64,000 nt of DNA from Paralithodes platypus (Eukaryota; Arthropoda; Malacostraca; Decapoda; Lithodidae), in the NCBI GenBank assembly GCA_032716605.1, contig CM064501.1, forward strand, positions 21,224,734 to 21,288,733, written 5' to 3'. A program made the position numbers and the translations under genes. Under the pieces are notes generated by a model. That model worked only from the letters and a program-made list of their open reading frames with translations. It did no database searches and had not been told where the DNA came from. Within the stretch, counting starts at the first letter, position 1; every line of letters begins with the position of its first letter. Below, one piece after another: positions 1 to 11,929 of the stretch.

Positions 1-28
1 CACTCCCCCCCAGGACAATTTTCAGTTA

Positions 29-679
29 GTGAGAAACAATGTGCATCCCCGTACCAGTACCAGGAAGGTCATCCCGACAACATGCCAAAACCTCTTCAAA
101 ATTCTGGCTATTGACGAGGGAGAGGAAACGGAAGAAGTTCGGCTTGTCGGCGACTCCATGGTCCGTGGCCAACTAACCGAGTTCTGCGCCAGGGCACCCA
201 GGACCAGAAAGCGATTCTGTATCCCAGGTGGCGGCGTGGACGACATTGTCGCGGCTGTGGAAGAGGTTTCCAGGCTCGCCCCCGCAAGCACTACGTACAT
301 CATCCACGTTGGATCTAACGATGTCCAACGGACGCGGTCAGAGGAACTACTTTCCAAGTACCGGCGGCTGATCAGGTCCTTCAAGGAAAAATCTAATAGA
401 ATCTTAATTTCAGGAATTGTTCCCCGGATTGATGTAGAAAACCGATTCTACAATATAGCTACCAGTACAAATCGCCGACTAGCCAAACTCTGCAGGGAGG
501 AGGACATCGGCTTTGTCGACACGTGGGATCATTTTTACTATGATAAATCTTTGTTTTCAGGAGATGGTGTACATCTCAATGAAGTAGGAGCTGCACGTCT
601 TGGTCATCTGCTGAACGATGCAGTCAAGGATTTCCGTTCAAAAAACGGGGTCAACCAGACCCCAGACAGGGTAGTGTAA
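29..679 (+). pseudogene. LINE ORF1 protein with SGNH/GDSL esterase domain (partial)
   Basis: An open frame of about 216 codons that runs in from the left edge; no ATG marks its start. It shows the SGNH hydrolase blocks in order: VGDSMVR (block I, nucleophile Ser), HVGSND (block III, Gly/Asn oxyanion residues) and GDGVHLNEVG (block V, Asp and His). In CR1-type elements this domain forms part of ORF1, which acts with the element RNA during retrotransposition; its exact role is not settled. All catalytic-looking residues are present. It lies 65 nt upstream of the endonuclease frame of the same LINE. Confidence 0.8.
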
Positions 680-850
680 GTCAAATACGAACTGAAAAGT
701 CAGACAATGCACAATCGGTAACATCCAACTCTAATACTCTTAAGGTGTTTTATGTAAATGCTCGTAGCATACGCAATAAATTTTCAGATCTAGAGGAAAT
801 CGTGTTTACAGAACATTACGATATAATCGGCATTACTGAATCTTGGTTAA

Positions 851-1288
851 CCCGTGGATCCCCGGCTAGTTTTGTAATGTTTGCGCACCAGAACCCGGCC
901 GGTTTTCAAAAAATTGTTTTATTCCAGAAACAATAGCGAATGGGTTAGGAATGAAGGAAAAACCACGAAAAACCGCTCAAAAAGCTTAACAAATGGTCCT
1001 ACAGAGCCCCCGAAAACGGATTTTACAAGAGTAAAAAATTGAAGGCAATTATCCCAAAAAACCAGGTTATTGCGCGCTCGCGCGCATGCACGTGGACTTT
1101 GAGAGTTTTCAACCATCGGCACGGTTGCGTGGGATACGTACACAGTTCCCATACAAATCTGAGCCCTCTTGAGTGGCTACACCTGAGGTTACGGTCGGCG
1201 CAATTAGGGTGACGCGTCAGGCGCGTCTCTGGGGCTGTGCGTTACATACATCGCCGATACGTCAGACGCGTCGCTGGGGCTGTACGGG
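851..1288. mobile_element. TTAA-flanked MITE, 438 bp, piggyBac-like termini
   Basis: Flanked by TTAA at 847-850 and 1289-1292. The ends are imperfect inverted repeats: CCCGTGGATCCCCGGC on the left, and CCCGTACAGCCCCAGC on the right read inward. TTAA target duplications and CCC-starting ends are the piggyBac hallmark. Near the right end are two diverged copies of a motif around GTCTCTGGGGCTGT and GTCGCTGGGGCTGT. It has no credible coding capacity. It interrupts the LINE endonuclease right after ESWL. Confidence 0.8.
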
Positions 1289-1455
1289 TTAAATACGGAA
1301 GACAGAGACTTTTTAGCCGAATATACGCATCCTGGTTATACAATGTTTGAGAAAAGTCGGATCAATAGAAATGGAGGAGTTCTGTTTTTTATAAAGGAAA
1401 GTCTTAATCCTGTCTTAATGTCAAAACCTCAAATTGCGAATATAGACATATCTTA

Positions 1456-1865
1456 CCCTTAAAGAGCGGCGTGCAACATAAGTCGAGTTAAAGAAACTGG
1501 CAAAAAACGGGTGAAAAATGGGTGAAAATCGAGTGAAAATGGGTGGAACAGTAATGAACCATACGTCCGACATCTGTGGCCTCCCGGCCCACACTAACTC
1601 CAGTTCCCCCACCGCACGGGAGGATGACAGTGTGACCAATAGTTCGCTAACAGTGAACAATGTAGCAAAATCCGCTAAACTTCCATCTTTGAGGTAACAC
1701 TGTCAGTGCTCCACGAGTGCTACGTAGCTGTATGTGGTGTCATTGTGTAGCGATTTCCACCTAGTTTTCGGCACAATACAGTTCCTTTCATGCTGATGGT
1801 TGATATAGCAGTCAGAATGGCGTGAAAAGGCCCAAAACGGCCACAAACCCCCCGCTATACTAGGG
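1456..1865. mobile_element. TTAA-type MITE, 410 bp, sharing one end with the 480-bp family
   Basis: The right flank is TTAA (1866-1869); the left flank is TTA (1453-1455), apparently a TTAA that lost a base. The ends are CCCTTAAAGAGCGGC and, read inward from the right, CCCTAGTATAGCGGG. The first 35-40 bases closely match the CCCTTA end of the 480-bp MITEs at 26777, 30412, 48600 and 54532, including the ACATAAGTCGAGTTAAA block, but the interior is different. No coding capacity seen. It interrupts the CR1-like endonuclease. Confidence 0.75.
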
Positions 1866-2534
1866 TTAAATAATAAACGAGGAACTAAAATAACACTAGC
1901 TTTATTATACAGACCCCCATCTCAATCAGTGCAAACTGACAGTGAAATTTATGAACAAATTGCAGAAATAACTAACATACAAGATACCGTAATTCTTGGA
2001 GATTTCAACTTACCCGTGACTAAATGGGGCGATATTCTTACTTCACACTCTGGACACGACCTCTATGCTAACTTGCAAGCGAGTTCACTTTTTCAATTTG
2101 TACAATCTCCAACCCGTGGTAATAATGTGCTTGACCTTGTACTCGCAACAAAAGAAGAATTAATAGAGAATTTGAATGTTGGTGATGAATTCAGTAACAG
2201 CGACCATCGTACGATAACTTTCACTTTAAACTTTACTAGTAACAAATCAAATATCAGCATTGAGAAAGTCCCTAATTTCAAGAAAGCAAATTTTCATAAA
2301 CTTAAATCAAAGCTTAAAGAAACTGACTGGAGCTTTCTGACTAACAATAACGACATAAATACATCTTGGGAGTGTTTCACAACCACTTACCTTAAGGCAG
2401 TGCAAGACTGTATACCATCGAAAATACGGCGTCCAGGCCATAATGATAAGCCCAAATGGTGGAATAAAGATATTTCAGACTGTCTGCTTGCTAACAAAAT
2501 TGCTAATGATAGATTAAAATCTTCACAAAAATGA

Positions 2535-4387
2535 CGAAGAGCGGGTGAAATTTGTAGAGCTACGACGCAAAGCCAAAAAGTGAATTAAGCAAAGTAAAAA
2601 GACCCTGGAGTTACATGTTGCGAATCAAAGTAAAACAAACCCGAAAGAATTATATAGTTATATCAGAAAGAAAAAAGTAGTTACTTCAACTGTTGGACCG
2701 TTAGTCGATGAAAATGGAGAATACACCAAAGACGAAGTACAAATGAGTAATGCCCTCAATACCTTCTTTGCATCAGTTTTTACAACTGAAGACCTCAGTG
2801 ATATCCCTACACCATCGCCGATTCAGATTGATAATTCAGATGTTCTAAGCAATATCACCGTTACAGAGAGAGAAGTATTGAATTGTTTAGATAAACTCAA
2901 GGTAAATAAAACGCCTGGACCTGATACAATCTCGCCTAGAGTTCTAAAGGAAGCTAAGGATGAGCTCTCCAAACCACTGACATTGCTATTCAATGAATCC
3001 TTGCAGTCTGGGACTATGCCTGATCAGTGGAAGATAGCCAACGTAACACCGATATTAAAAAAAGGCAGCAAATCCAGCACCCAGTAACTATCGTCCAATT
3101 AGCTTAACCTCAATTGTATGTAAAATGTTAGAAACGGTCATAAGAGACAGACTCGTAAATCACTTAGAGGCAAATAACTTACTTAAAGATACTCAACACG
3201 GCTTTCGTAAAAAACGTTCCTGTTTAACAAACCTCTTAGACTTCTTCCACGATATCCTTAACCTCTACGATGAGAGTAAAGCTGTAGATATTATATACCT
3301 TGATTTTCAAAAGGCCTTTGACAAAGTTCCCCACAAACGTTTACTGCTAAAACTAAAAGCGCATGGAATACAAGACGGTGTGTTGAAATGGATAGAAAAT
3401 TGGCTCAGCGACAGAAAGCAAAGAGTAGTCCTAAACGGTAAGGCATCTAAATGGACCAATGTAAGTAGCGGGGTACCCCAGGGATCGGTACTAGGACCAA
3501 TTCTCTTTCTAATTTACATCAACGACATAGATGAGGGTCTCACCTGTACAATCTCAAAATTTGCTGACGATACAAAAATTGCAAATAGCGTACTCTCAAA
3601 AGAACAAGTTGACAATATGCAACACAATCTAGATAAATTGTCATGTTGGGCCCAAATTTGGCAAATGAGTTTCAATGCGGATAAATGTAAAGTACTACAT
3701 ATCAGATACCTAAATGAGAAAGCAAACTATTCGATGAATGGCACTCAGCTTAAGAATGTAAACAGAGAAACCGATCTGGGAGTAACAATATCGAGTAACC
3801 TAAAACCGAGTCAACAATGTTCAGAAGTTGTTAAGAAGGCAAACAAAATAATTGGCTTTATAGGCAGGTCATTTGAGCATTAATCCAAAGAAGTTATCCT
3901 CACCCTTTACAATTCCTTAGTCCGCCCTCTTCTGGAATACTGCATTCAATCCTGGTGCCCTTATTACCAAAAAGATATAAACAAGCTAGAACGAGTTCAA
4001 CGTAGAGTTACCAAAATGATACCTAGCCTAAAGAACAAACCATACGAAGAGCGTCTTAGAGAATTAAATCTATTTCCTTTAACCCAGCGCAGATTAAGAG
4101 GTGACTTAATTCAAGTGTTCAAAATCATCAAAGGCATCGACAATATGAACTGTAATAAGTACTTCACTATCGACCAATCTAATTACACGCGGGGAAACGG
4201 TTGCAAAATTATTGGTAAATCTTTTAACTCACACAAATCTAAGAATTTCTTCTTCAATCGAGTTGTCAACTTGTGGAATGGGCTTCCCCGAGACGTTATA
4301 GACTGCAGCACCGTTGATTAATTTAAACTCCGCTTAGACAAATATCTCGCATCAAACCCGCGACTGACTGCGTTTGTAAATGAATAA
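2535..4387 (+). pseudogene. CR1-like reverse transcriptase domain
   Basis: RT of the LINE at the left edge. A fingers segment LDKLKVNKTPGPDTISP lies near 2890-2945, followed by a frameshift near 3085. Then come HGFRKKRSC, LDFQKAFDKVPH, SGVPQGSVLGPILF and the catalytic FADDTKIA box (near 3560), and a thumb region LEYCIQSWCP near 3935. The C-terminal tail ends FNRVVNLWNGLP and KLRLDKYL, typical of CR1-like proteins. In-frame stops occur near 3882 and 4320. The catalytic aspartates are intact, so decay is by frameshift and stops only. Confidence 0.88.
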
Positions 4388-4644
4388 CTTTAATTTATCC
4401 CCCCCCTCAGTTACTAACCCCTCGTTCCCCTACTAACTTCCTAATCCTGCCACAGACATTAGTTCTAGGGCAGTAGTTCCCTTTCCAATGTTCCCTTACC
4501 CACTCAAAACCACTGTTTGGACACTTGATCCTCAGTGTTTTGGAGGACAAGCAGCCTAGAAGGGTTACTATACTGTTGTTGCTTGCTTTCCTTTGTACTC
4601 TCGTTCCTATCTCTTTCTCTAGTCTCCTTCCCTGACCTAGTCCG

Positions 4645-6348
4645 TCATGCATTACTCCCTACATCTCTCCACTCCTCTCCCACCCTTCTTTGTTTCACTC
4701 CTATTTTTTTCAGTTTTCTCTTACACTCTTTTGCCCATCTACTCTTCCCCTCCCCCCATTCATTCACTCTCCTTGGCCACCTATTATCCTCCATCTCCTC
4801 CAACCTACTCTTGTACCTCAACTTTGCCTTCGCCACTCTTTCCTCAAACGTACTCCATCCCATCTCCCCTCTCACTGCTTCATTTGCTGTCCACCTTCTT
4901 GCTCCTAACCCCATTCTTCCTATTTTATTTTGTCCCGTCTCCAGTCTATTTATTTCTCCCCCTGTACTCCCTCTCACATCCATCCCGTACATTATTCTCG
5001 GCACTTCAAAGTCCTTCCACACCTCTCTTACTATTTTATATTTATTTACTCTGGTTTTTGTCACATTCCACAGTTTCCCAATACACTGCTCCACCTTCAT
5101 GATTTTCTCATTCATTGTCCTTTGTCGCCCTTCCCTCCCTATCCATACCCCTAAATACTTCACTTCCTCCCTCGTTTCTATTCTTTCCCCTCCTATCCTC
5201 ATTTCTACTGCCTCTGGTCCATTTACTACTATCATACTGCTTTTCTCTACACTGAACTTCATTTCTAGGTCTCTGCCAAACCTTTCCGCCTCCTGTAACA
5301 TTTCCCCCATATCTTCCTCTGTCTCTGCTATCAACACAACATCATCAGCAAACGTCAGAATTGCTAGCCTATACTGCCCTATTTTCACTCCTTGTCCCTT
5401 ACTCTTAATTCTCCTCACCAACTCTTCCATGCACATTGCAAACATTAATGGTGACAGGTTACATCCCTGCCTTAACCCTTTCCTTCTCCTGATTCCTTTC
5501 GTTGCAATATTTTTTCCACACAATCTCTGTCTCCGCACCTTCATACATATTCATTATCATGTTCCTTATCTTCCTACTCACTCCTAGTTTCTCCATCACT
5601 GCTTCTGCAACTCCCCTACTAATCTTATCATATGCCTTCTCCACATCCAAACACACTATAAAGTTTAGTGAAATGTGTAGTGAAATTTTAGGGAAATGTG
5701 TGTTTATAGTATAAACACACATTTCCCTTGCTTTGCCTTTTTCTCTATAATCTCATCTAATATAAATATATTGTCTGTTCCTCTTCTCCCATTCCTAAAC
5801 CCATTTTGCTCTTCACTAAGTAGGATCCTTTCTCCTACATACTCTCCTACCCTCTCCTTTAGTATCCCATAAAATATCTTATTTATTATTTTTATTACCG
5901 TTATTGGTCTTTAACTCCCCATTTCGTGCACATTTTTTGCTCCTCCTTTGTAAATCAATGTGACCCTTTCTTCTTTCCATCTTGCTGGTATTTCTTCCTC
6001 CTCCCATATTTTATCAAATAGCTTCTTTAACATCCTAACTATCATCTCCCCTCCTTCAATATACATCTCTGCTGTTATCCCATCCGGCCCTGCCGCTTTG
6101 TTTCTCTTCAGCTTCTTCACACTCCTCCTAATCACCTCCTCACTCACCATCTCACTCATATTTTCATCTATTTCTTCCTCATTTAGTTCAATATTCCATT
6201 GCCCTACTCTTATTTGGTCATTTACCCCTCCCACTTCCTCCCAGTATCTTTTTATTTCCTCTCCAATTTTATTTACATCCCTAACTTTTTCCCCACCTAC
6301 GTTCAGCTCCACTACTACCTTTTCCCTCCTTTTTTTCTTTTTAGCCAT
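4645..6348 (-). pseudogene. LINE-2 reverse transcriptase
   Basis: The N-terminal RT part carries LKRNKAAGPDGITAEMY (near 6100) and WKEERVTLIYKGG. A stop follows at 5911, then NGFRNGR and CLDVEKAYDKISRG (near 5640). The palm carries GLRQGCNLSPLMF and the catalytic LTFADDVVLIAE (near 5350). The thumb has VKYLGVWIGREG and a long basic tail. Near 5640-5730 the sequence AATGTGTGTTTATAG is followed by its reverse complement, a short palindromic insertion that breaks the frame. Frames also shift near 5540 and 6330. Active-site aspartates are kept. Confidence 0.85.
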
Positions 6349-7564
6349 CTATACCACTCAGATTTTCCTTTGTCCCCCTTCTCTTTTATCCTGTCAATTT
6401 CTTTCTGTTCATGCATCTCTATTGCTCCTCTTATTAAGTTTTTTGTGTTTTTCCTTTCCCTCTCGTATTCTTTCCGTGCTATTCGAATTTCCTCCTCACT
6501 TATATTTTTCCCTCTCTTTTGCCCCTTCTCCAACTCTTTCCTAATCCTATTCCTCTCTTTCCTCTTCTTCCTCGCCTCCTTAATGTCTGTATTACACCAC
6601 CCTTTCATTCCTCTACCTTTCCTCCCTATTTTCTCCTTCTCTAACACTCTCTCTGCTACCTTATTTATTTCCCTCTCTATCCACTTATCAATTTGTATTG
6701 CACTCCCTCCCCCCACTTCATCTATATCCATATTCCCTATTTCCTCCCTAAATCTCCCCCACTCCGCCTCCTTCATTTTCCATCTTTCTGGCTTACTAGC
6801 CTCTCTACATTTCTCTATCTTCTCCTTGTGAGACTTTATGCTGTATCTTAGTTTCAGTAGGTTATGGTCACTGTTTATTTCAAAGTTTCTTTCTTCATCT
6901 ACTACCATTTCTATCACTCTCTCTCCTGCTTTCCTGTTCACTAATATATAATCAATAGCTGACCTCCTCCCTTCTCTTCCTCTCCATGTTACTTTCCCCT
7001 CCGCCTCTACCATATTCAAATTTTCTAACTGCTCATCCTCACATAGGTCTAACAATAACTTCCCATTCCTATTGATTTGTTCCCCTAAGATTCCTGTGTG
7101 AGCATTCATATCCCCCATTATTATGATTTCATCTTCGTTTCCTCTCATCACAGCCCTTATTACTTCGTATTTTCTCCGATTTTCCTCCCTCTCTCTCAGC
7201 CCTCCCTCTACCGTCATATAGCATATAATCAGCATAAATTTAGCTCTTTTCATTTCCCCTTTCCCTTCCACCCTCACTACTAGTATGTCCTCCTGGTCTT
7301 CCCCTTCCCCCAAGTTCACCTGTTCAACTTCCCATTTTTATTTTTCTACCACCACTGCGACTCCTCCACCCTTTTCTTTGTTTTCTCTCTTCCTTTCCCT
7401 ATTACTTCATACTTCTCCCCTCCCCATTCTATCTTCCCCTTCAATTTTGTTTCTACTATTCCACAAATATTCAACCTTCCTTCCTCTGCTTCTCTCTCTA
7501 TTTCCTCCATCATTCCCGGCCTCCATCCATTAACATTCACACACCCAATTATTATTTCCCCCAT
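6315..7564 (-). pseudogene. LINE-2 endonuclease domain
   Basis: Begins with an ATG at 7564 and the block IIIGCVNVNGWRPG, then CGIVETKLKG (Glu of block II), typical of AP-like LINE endonucleases. After a frameshift near 7330 come IIMGDMNAHTG (7100-7130), SAIDYILVNR and INSDHNLLKLRYS (near 6860), which supply the Asp, Asn and Asp-His catalytic residues. A long charged Lys/Glu/Arg linker leads to the RT. The frameshift at 6315-6348 separates it from RT; two overlapping frames both read the WYRWLKRKK segment. Confidence 0.83.
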
Positions 7565-7813
7565 ATCATTTCCATGGAATTCTTGTTTCTTGTTCTTCTT
7601 CCTCCTACATTCCTTTCTCTCCCCCCCCCCCCCCTTCCTTTCCTCTTCTACTCCCCCTGGCTCCTTATTTGTTTCCTTTACTTCTCCTCCACTCCCATTT
7701 TCCCCCTATTCTTCGCACTACTGTCTATAATCTCCTTCCTTCCAAGACTATCCCCCCCTATCTCCCTCTTTTTTCCTCTACCCTTTCCCCCCTGTATTGA
7801 ATCTCCTGCTCCT

Positions 7814-8922
7814 TCATTTTCCATCCCTTCTCCTCCCTCTGCCCCTACTTCCTCCTCCCTTTCCTCTCCCTTGTTCGTTGATAGTCAATCTACTGTTCTT
7901 CTCCCATGACGACCACCTCTCTTCTCGTCTAACAATCTCCTCTATCCTCTCTGTTATATGTCTTTCCTCCTCCCTTTTTAGGTGCCAACCATCTTCTTCA
8001 AAACTCCAAGAATCCACCTCTCTGTCCAAATCTAGGAAACTAAATCCTTTAATCCCCTTTCCCTTTAGCACCGAGTTCATGCACTTTGTAAGCTCCTTGA
8101 TCTCGTCATTTGTCGCAATCCTTACCTTCTCATAACTCCAGCTCTCTTTGGGCCTCCTCAGGATTCCCACCATTAATATGTTCACTCTCTTTTCTTTCTT
8201 TCTTATTTCCCTTAATCCTTCTTCAATCTCTGCCATTGTTCCCCTCACTCCTTGCATCTCCAGACCATTTCCCCCTCCCTGTATTACTAAGGTTCCTTCC
8301 CCCCCCCCCCCCCCCCTCAAAATTTATGTTTCTTGCCTGCTTCATTACCTCCCATATTCCTGCCCTTCTTAGGCTAATTACTTCCCTTTCCGAGTTATCT
8401 AAAATCTTTCCCATATTCCTGAAGGTGCTATCTCCACATATCACTGTTTTCTTCAGCCTTCTTTCCCTCTTATTATTCCAGCTTCCTCCTATTTTATTTG
8501 TCCCCCTCACCGCACTAGTTTCTACTGTCCTCTCTCTTGTTTCCGCCTCCCTTACGCTCCTACTCTTCACTTTTCCGGGCTCTACTTGTGTTCTCCCACT
8601 GCTCCTTCTCTCCCCATCCTCCCTCTTACCCCTGGGTCTTGTGTTTACCGGTACTCTATGTACCTCTTCCCTCCCTTTCTACCATCCTCTCTCTTTTTTT
8701 ATCCCTTCTTCGCTCTTCTATGCAGTCTATTTCACTTCCCTCTTCGTCCATATCTGTCAAGCTCCGCTCTCCCTCCTCTCTTTCTTTTCCGACTCCATCC
8801 CCAACGTTCTGCTCATTTACCCCTTCCTTCTTTCCCCTGTTCTTTACTGACCCTTGGCTCGTTATTAGGCTTCCCAGAAATGCATTCGACCATTCTTCCC
8901 ATTCTCCCCACCCAATGGACAA
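7814..8922 (-). pseudogene. LINE-2 ORF1 with SGNH/GDSL esterase domain
   Basis: Three frames join into one ORF1. The N-terminal part (8922 to about 8570) is low-complexity and charged. Block I, VICGDSTFRN, lies near 8440. After a frameshift in the C/G homopolymer at about 8300 come VIQGGGNGLEM (block III-like, near 8275) and DGWHLKREEERH (block V, near 7985). A GDS serine, an Asn and a DxxH pair are all present, so the esterase fold is plausible though divergent. A break exactly at the 17-18 base homopolymer could be a sequencing error rather than decay. Confidence 0.7.
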
Positions 8923-8925
8923 TCA

Positions 8926-9542
8926 TTGTATTACAACGATAGAGGCTTCCATTCAATCGTCCTAATGACACTGATTGAAGCTGAATGCAAGTTTTTGTAT
9001 TGCGATGTGGGTGCGACGGCAGTTGTTCTGATGGAGGTGTCCTCGCCTATACACCCTTTAGGCCTGAACTTGAGAGGAACAAAGTTAAAATCCCTGCTCC
9101 TGACCCACTGGCTCATGATGACCACCCTATCCCATAATTCATCATAGGAAATGATGCGGTCACCATAAGGATTTGGTTGATGAAGCCCAATTCACTCATC
9201 TCCTACTACCGTTTCTCAAAGGATCGTCGAGTGGATGAGAATACCTTTGGGCTCATGGTAAGCTAGTATGCACATTGTGATTACAGATGTGTTATATTGG
9301 CATATTTCCGCCATATTAGGACTCATTCAGGCACTCCTGATTGATTGGGCAAGTGTCTGAATGAAATGAAATGTATTCAGTCATACACCACCTAGACCCC
9401 CTGACCTTGACCTTACTAGGCTCTTCCCACCACCCCCCGACCCCACAAGTGACCCTCACACCCCTCATAGGCTCATTCCAGACTCTAACTCAGCTCCTAC
9501 AACACCCACCAAAATGAAAGTTAATAGTCTCTCTCTCTCAAG
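8926..9542. other. No gene seen
   Basis: No conserved domain, RNA gene or terminal repeat was recognised in this stretch. It lies between the 5' end of the second LINE and an orphan ORF, and contains only a few short C-rich runs. It could be 5' UTR of the LINE or host intergenic sequence. Confidence 0.5.
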
Positions 9543-10007
9543 TTGAACGAGGACATTCCAATCCACACACCTGCCCAGCTAATCGACCTCCTCCTAAATT
9601 CCAACACACCTCTTCACCTCACCGTGTTCCGAGATGTAGCAGCCCCCAATAACGTTCAAGCCAGAGTATGGTATTATGTTTTGCAACATCTCCAGCCATA
9701 CGCCCGTAACAAAACGTCCAAAACGTACTTATTGCAAGCCCGAGGTCGGGACTTTATTCTAGAAGGCCATGGTGAGATACCGGGCCCTAATCATCAAAAG
9801 CCAAAACCAGCCCAGCACCTGCTCCCGTATTCAAATTGCAAGACAATAACATCACGCCGCATTGCTAGCATAAAGAGTGAATCACGGCCGAAACAACTCT
9901 CCACCACCCAGGCCAAGCTACAACAACACACAGTGACAAACGCGGTACAAAACCCGGCCCCAACCTTCTTCTATGACCTACCCAATCCAGAGTTAGACTA
10001 CAGTTAG
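9543..10007 (+). CDS. Orphan ORF, about 154 codons, unknown
   Basis: An open frame ending with TAG at 10007. There is no in-frame ATG at its 5' end (the frame opens at TTG), so it is either the 3' part of a longer broken frame or fortuitous. The predicted product begins with a region resembling a small helical domain (AQLIDLLLNSNTPLHLTVF, RVWYYVLQHLQPY) and ends with a basic, Gln/Thr/Pro-rich tail. That layout is compatible with an element gag or ORF1, but I recognise no family. Confidence 0.25.
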   Translation: MNEDIPIHTPAQLIDLLLNSNTPLHLTVFRDVAAPNNVQARVWYYVLQHLQPYARNKTSKTYLLQARGRDFILEGHGEIPGPNHQKPKPAQHLLPYSNCKTITSRRIASIKSESRPKQLSTTQAKLQQHTVTNAVQNPAPTFFYDLPNPELDYS

Positions 10008-11929
10008 GAATTGTTCATACAAATTCCCCATCAGCCCCCTCAATATCATCACATCAACTTCTACCATAATTTGCAAGTGAACTTTGACTAGGCGATCTAA
10101 CAAGCCTACTTCCCCTACACACCTTCTGTCTAAATCACCATCATACAAACCACAGAATTCCTATGTCCACCCCAAACAGTTATTTATTTTTCCACACCAC
10201 ATCAAGCCCTATCGAAACCCCGAGTAAATACTAAGTGTGAAATTTCCACCCACTCACGACGATATCCTCCCCATATTTATAGTGCAACCCATAACCTCAG
10301 GATAATAACAAAAAAACTTAGCTCCATGCCCCTACTACCCCGAGAGAACAGCTCCTTAACCCCATCCCAAAAATGATTACTACCTGCCCGAGCCAAGGGA
10401 AGGTAGGCAAAATTAGGGATAACTATCTAGGCGAGCACCTCTTCTTAGGAAGGACGTGCTTAGCTAGATACCTTAATTCGGAGCAAGACTTCCGTACAGA
10501 TCTAGCCAGTTAATCTGTTGAACAGTCGTAAACTCAGTGTAAACTAGAGTAAACCAGTGTAAACTCAGTGTAAGCTAGAGTAAACCAGTGTAAACCATCG
10601 TAGCCCAGTGATCCCGAAGAAAGAAGAAAGAAGAGGAAGAAACTTACCTGTTGCGTGTGACCTTCGTGACGAGCCCTATAGTGAGAGAAAGGACAACTGC
10701 AGCTGTGACCACATGTTCGCGAGATTCTCTACCAGGCTACTGTCTTTCTTCAAACTCCTTTAAGTGCTCTTTGTTTTGTTAAAGTAAAGATGTTTTCACC
10801 TAGGGTTTAACTAAGATATGTTGAGGTTCACGCTAACATAATAATACAGATTTTCCATTCTTTCCTTATCCTAGTTCCCTGTCGCTCGTTTAAAGAGAAC
10901 ATTTACACCCCTATCTACGGAATCGATATATATATATATATACTGTATATCACTTCGAATATAGGCTCCTATATTCTATATGGAGAGATATAGGCTACAT
11001 ATGTTTATTCGGGAATAAAAACATACACCATTACACGTAAAACTAGTGAACGCTTATTCAGATCTTATTTTTATGTAACATCATCTATTGGGTACGTAAG
11101 TCATTATATAAGTTGTTCACAGAGTGTTTTTCTATTCAGTCTCTAATTTGACTATTGTTATTTATCACGCTTCATGAAGTAGAATTAATTTTGTGTATTG
11201 TTTGAGTTGTCGTAAAACTCTATTTATTCGCGTCGCAGTAACTTACCTCTCGGCGAGGATTTTCAGTCACGCATACATGACTATTATATTTATGTAAGCC
11301 CTTCATGAATTTATATTCATAATTATTACTCTTTGAGTTCTTATGAGTTTAATCTCCAGTATAAGTTGAGTTAATGTATTGTTATTCAGATATCAAACAG
11401 TTTATTATTTTACATAACTTCAGTACCGCTTGTATGCCCTCGCAGTAACTATTATTTACCTTAGGCGGAAACTAGCCTCGCATTTCACCGTTTTCTATCA
11501 GGACACTGATTATTGTGTTTGAGTTTTAACATCTCTGTGTATACTTATTTGTGGTTTCTGGTAGTAACATTGTGATTATTTATATGTTCTATTAGAGACC
11601 TTATTTTGTATTTACTAGATCATTTCCATTCTAGTAGATTCTGATTACTTTGCATTTATTATTTATGCTGAATCGTAAGCCTTATCTATATATATGAGGA
11701 CCGATTATGATTTATGATTATCTGACTTATCTATTGTACCCTAGCTGTTAAGGAATACAACTTGTGAGTCTTTATCATGTATTCTGTATACATTGTTTAT
11801 TATTGTTGTGTAATTATAAGACTAAAGGTCGCTATCTCCCAGTGAGAGAGTTGTGAGTTACGTCGTTTCCTAAGGTGGAAAACGTAATCACTATGAAGCA
11901 CGTTGATTTATAACGTCGCATAACAGAAA
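10008..11929. other. AT-rich stretch, no gene seen
   Basis: About 1.9 kb with no credible ORF, RNA gene or terminal repeats. It includes the 31-bp tandem repeat at 10528-10610 and a short (TA)n with imperfect palindrome near 10926-10950. The rest is unremarkable AT-rich sequence. Confidence 0.5.
10528..10610. repeat. 31-bp tandem repeat, about 2.7 copies
   Basis: Units at 10528-10558 and 10559-10589 differ at one position; a partial diverged third follows to 10610. The unit is built from GTAAACTCAGT, GTAAACTAGAGT and AAACCAGT, so it has its own roughly 10-bp internal periodicity. Followed by an AGAAGAAAG purine run. Confidence 0.8.

Larger units (their letters stand above)
745..2534 (+). pseudogene. 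LINE endonuclease domain, split by two MITEs
   Basis: The exonuclease-endonuclease-phosphatase domain that nicks target DNA for target-primed reverse transcription. The N-terminal part (745-850) has the FYVNARSIRNKF block and the ITESWL block. It resumes at 1289-1455 (EDRDFLAEYTHPGY, NRNGGVLFFIK), then again from 1866 (LALLYRPPS, ILGDFNLP, SNSDHRTITF near 2200). Removing 851-1288 and 1456-1865 with one TTAA each rejoins a sensible protein. The frame closes at 2534 before the RT domain, and the usual linker can be read in another frame from 2535. Confidence 0.8.
1..4392 (+). mobile_element. CR1-like LINE, 5' end beyond window
   Basis: A non-LTR retrotransposon read on the + strand. It has an SGNH-esterase ORF1, then an apurinic-type endonuclease and a reverse transcriptase ending near 4387. 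ORF1 with an esterase followed by EN-RT is the known plan of CR1-group LINEs. The coding frame is broken by two TTAA-flanked insertions (851-1288 and 1456-1865), a frameshift near 3085 and in-frame stops near 3882 and 4320, so this copy is dead. The 3' boundary is taken where the C-rich end meets the 3' end of the next LINE. The clade assignment is by motif style only; a phylogeny could move it to a neighbouring clade such as L2 or Crack. Confidence 0.85.
4395..8925 (-). mobile_element. Second LINE with SGNH ORF1, clade unresolved
   Basis: A complete-looking non-LTR element on the minus strand: ORF1 (8922 to 7814), endonuclease (7564 to about 6315), RT (about 6348 to 4645). It abuts the 3' end of the CR1-like LINE tail to tail at about 4392. 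The sense strand is very purine-rich, giving a pyrimidine-rich + strand here. ORF2 ends after an RT thumb rich in Lys, Arg and Glu, with no RNase H seen. Several frameshifts lie at homopolymers (C tracts near 7620 and 8300). I could not place it in a clade from motifs alone. Confidence 0.82.

Noticed and set aside
4535..8965. Many long + strand frames rich in Ser, Pro, Leu and Phe
   Set aside because: They are complements of the purine-rich minus-strand LINE and carry no domain.
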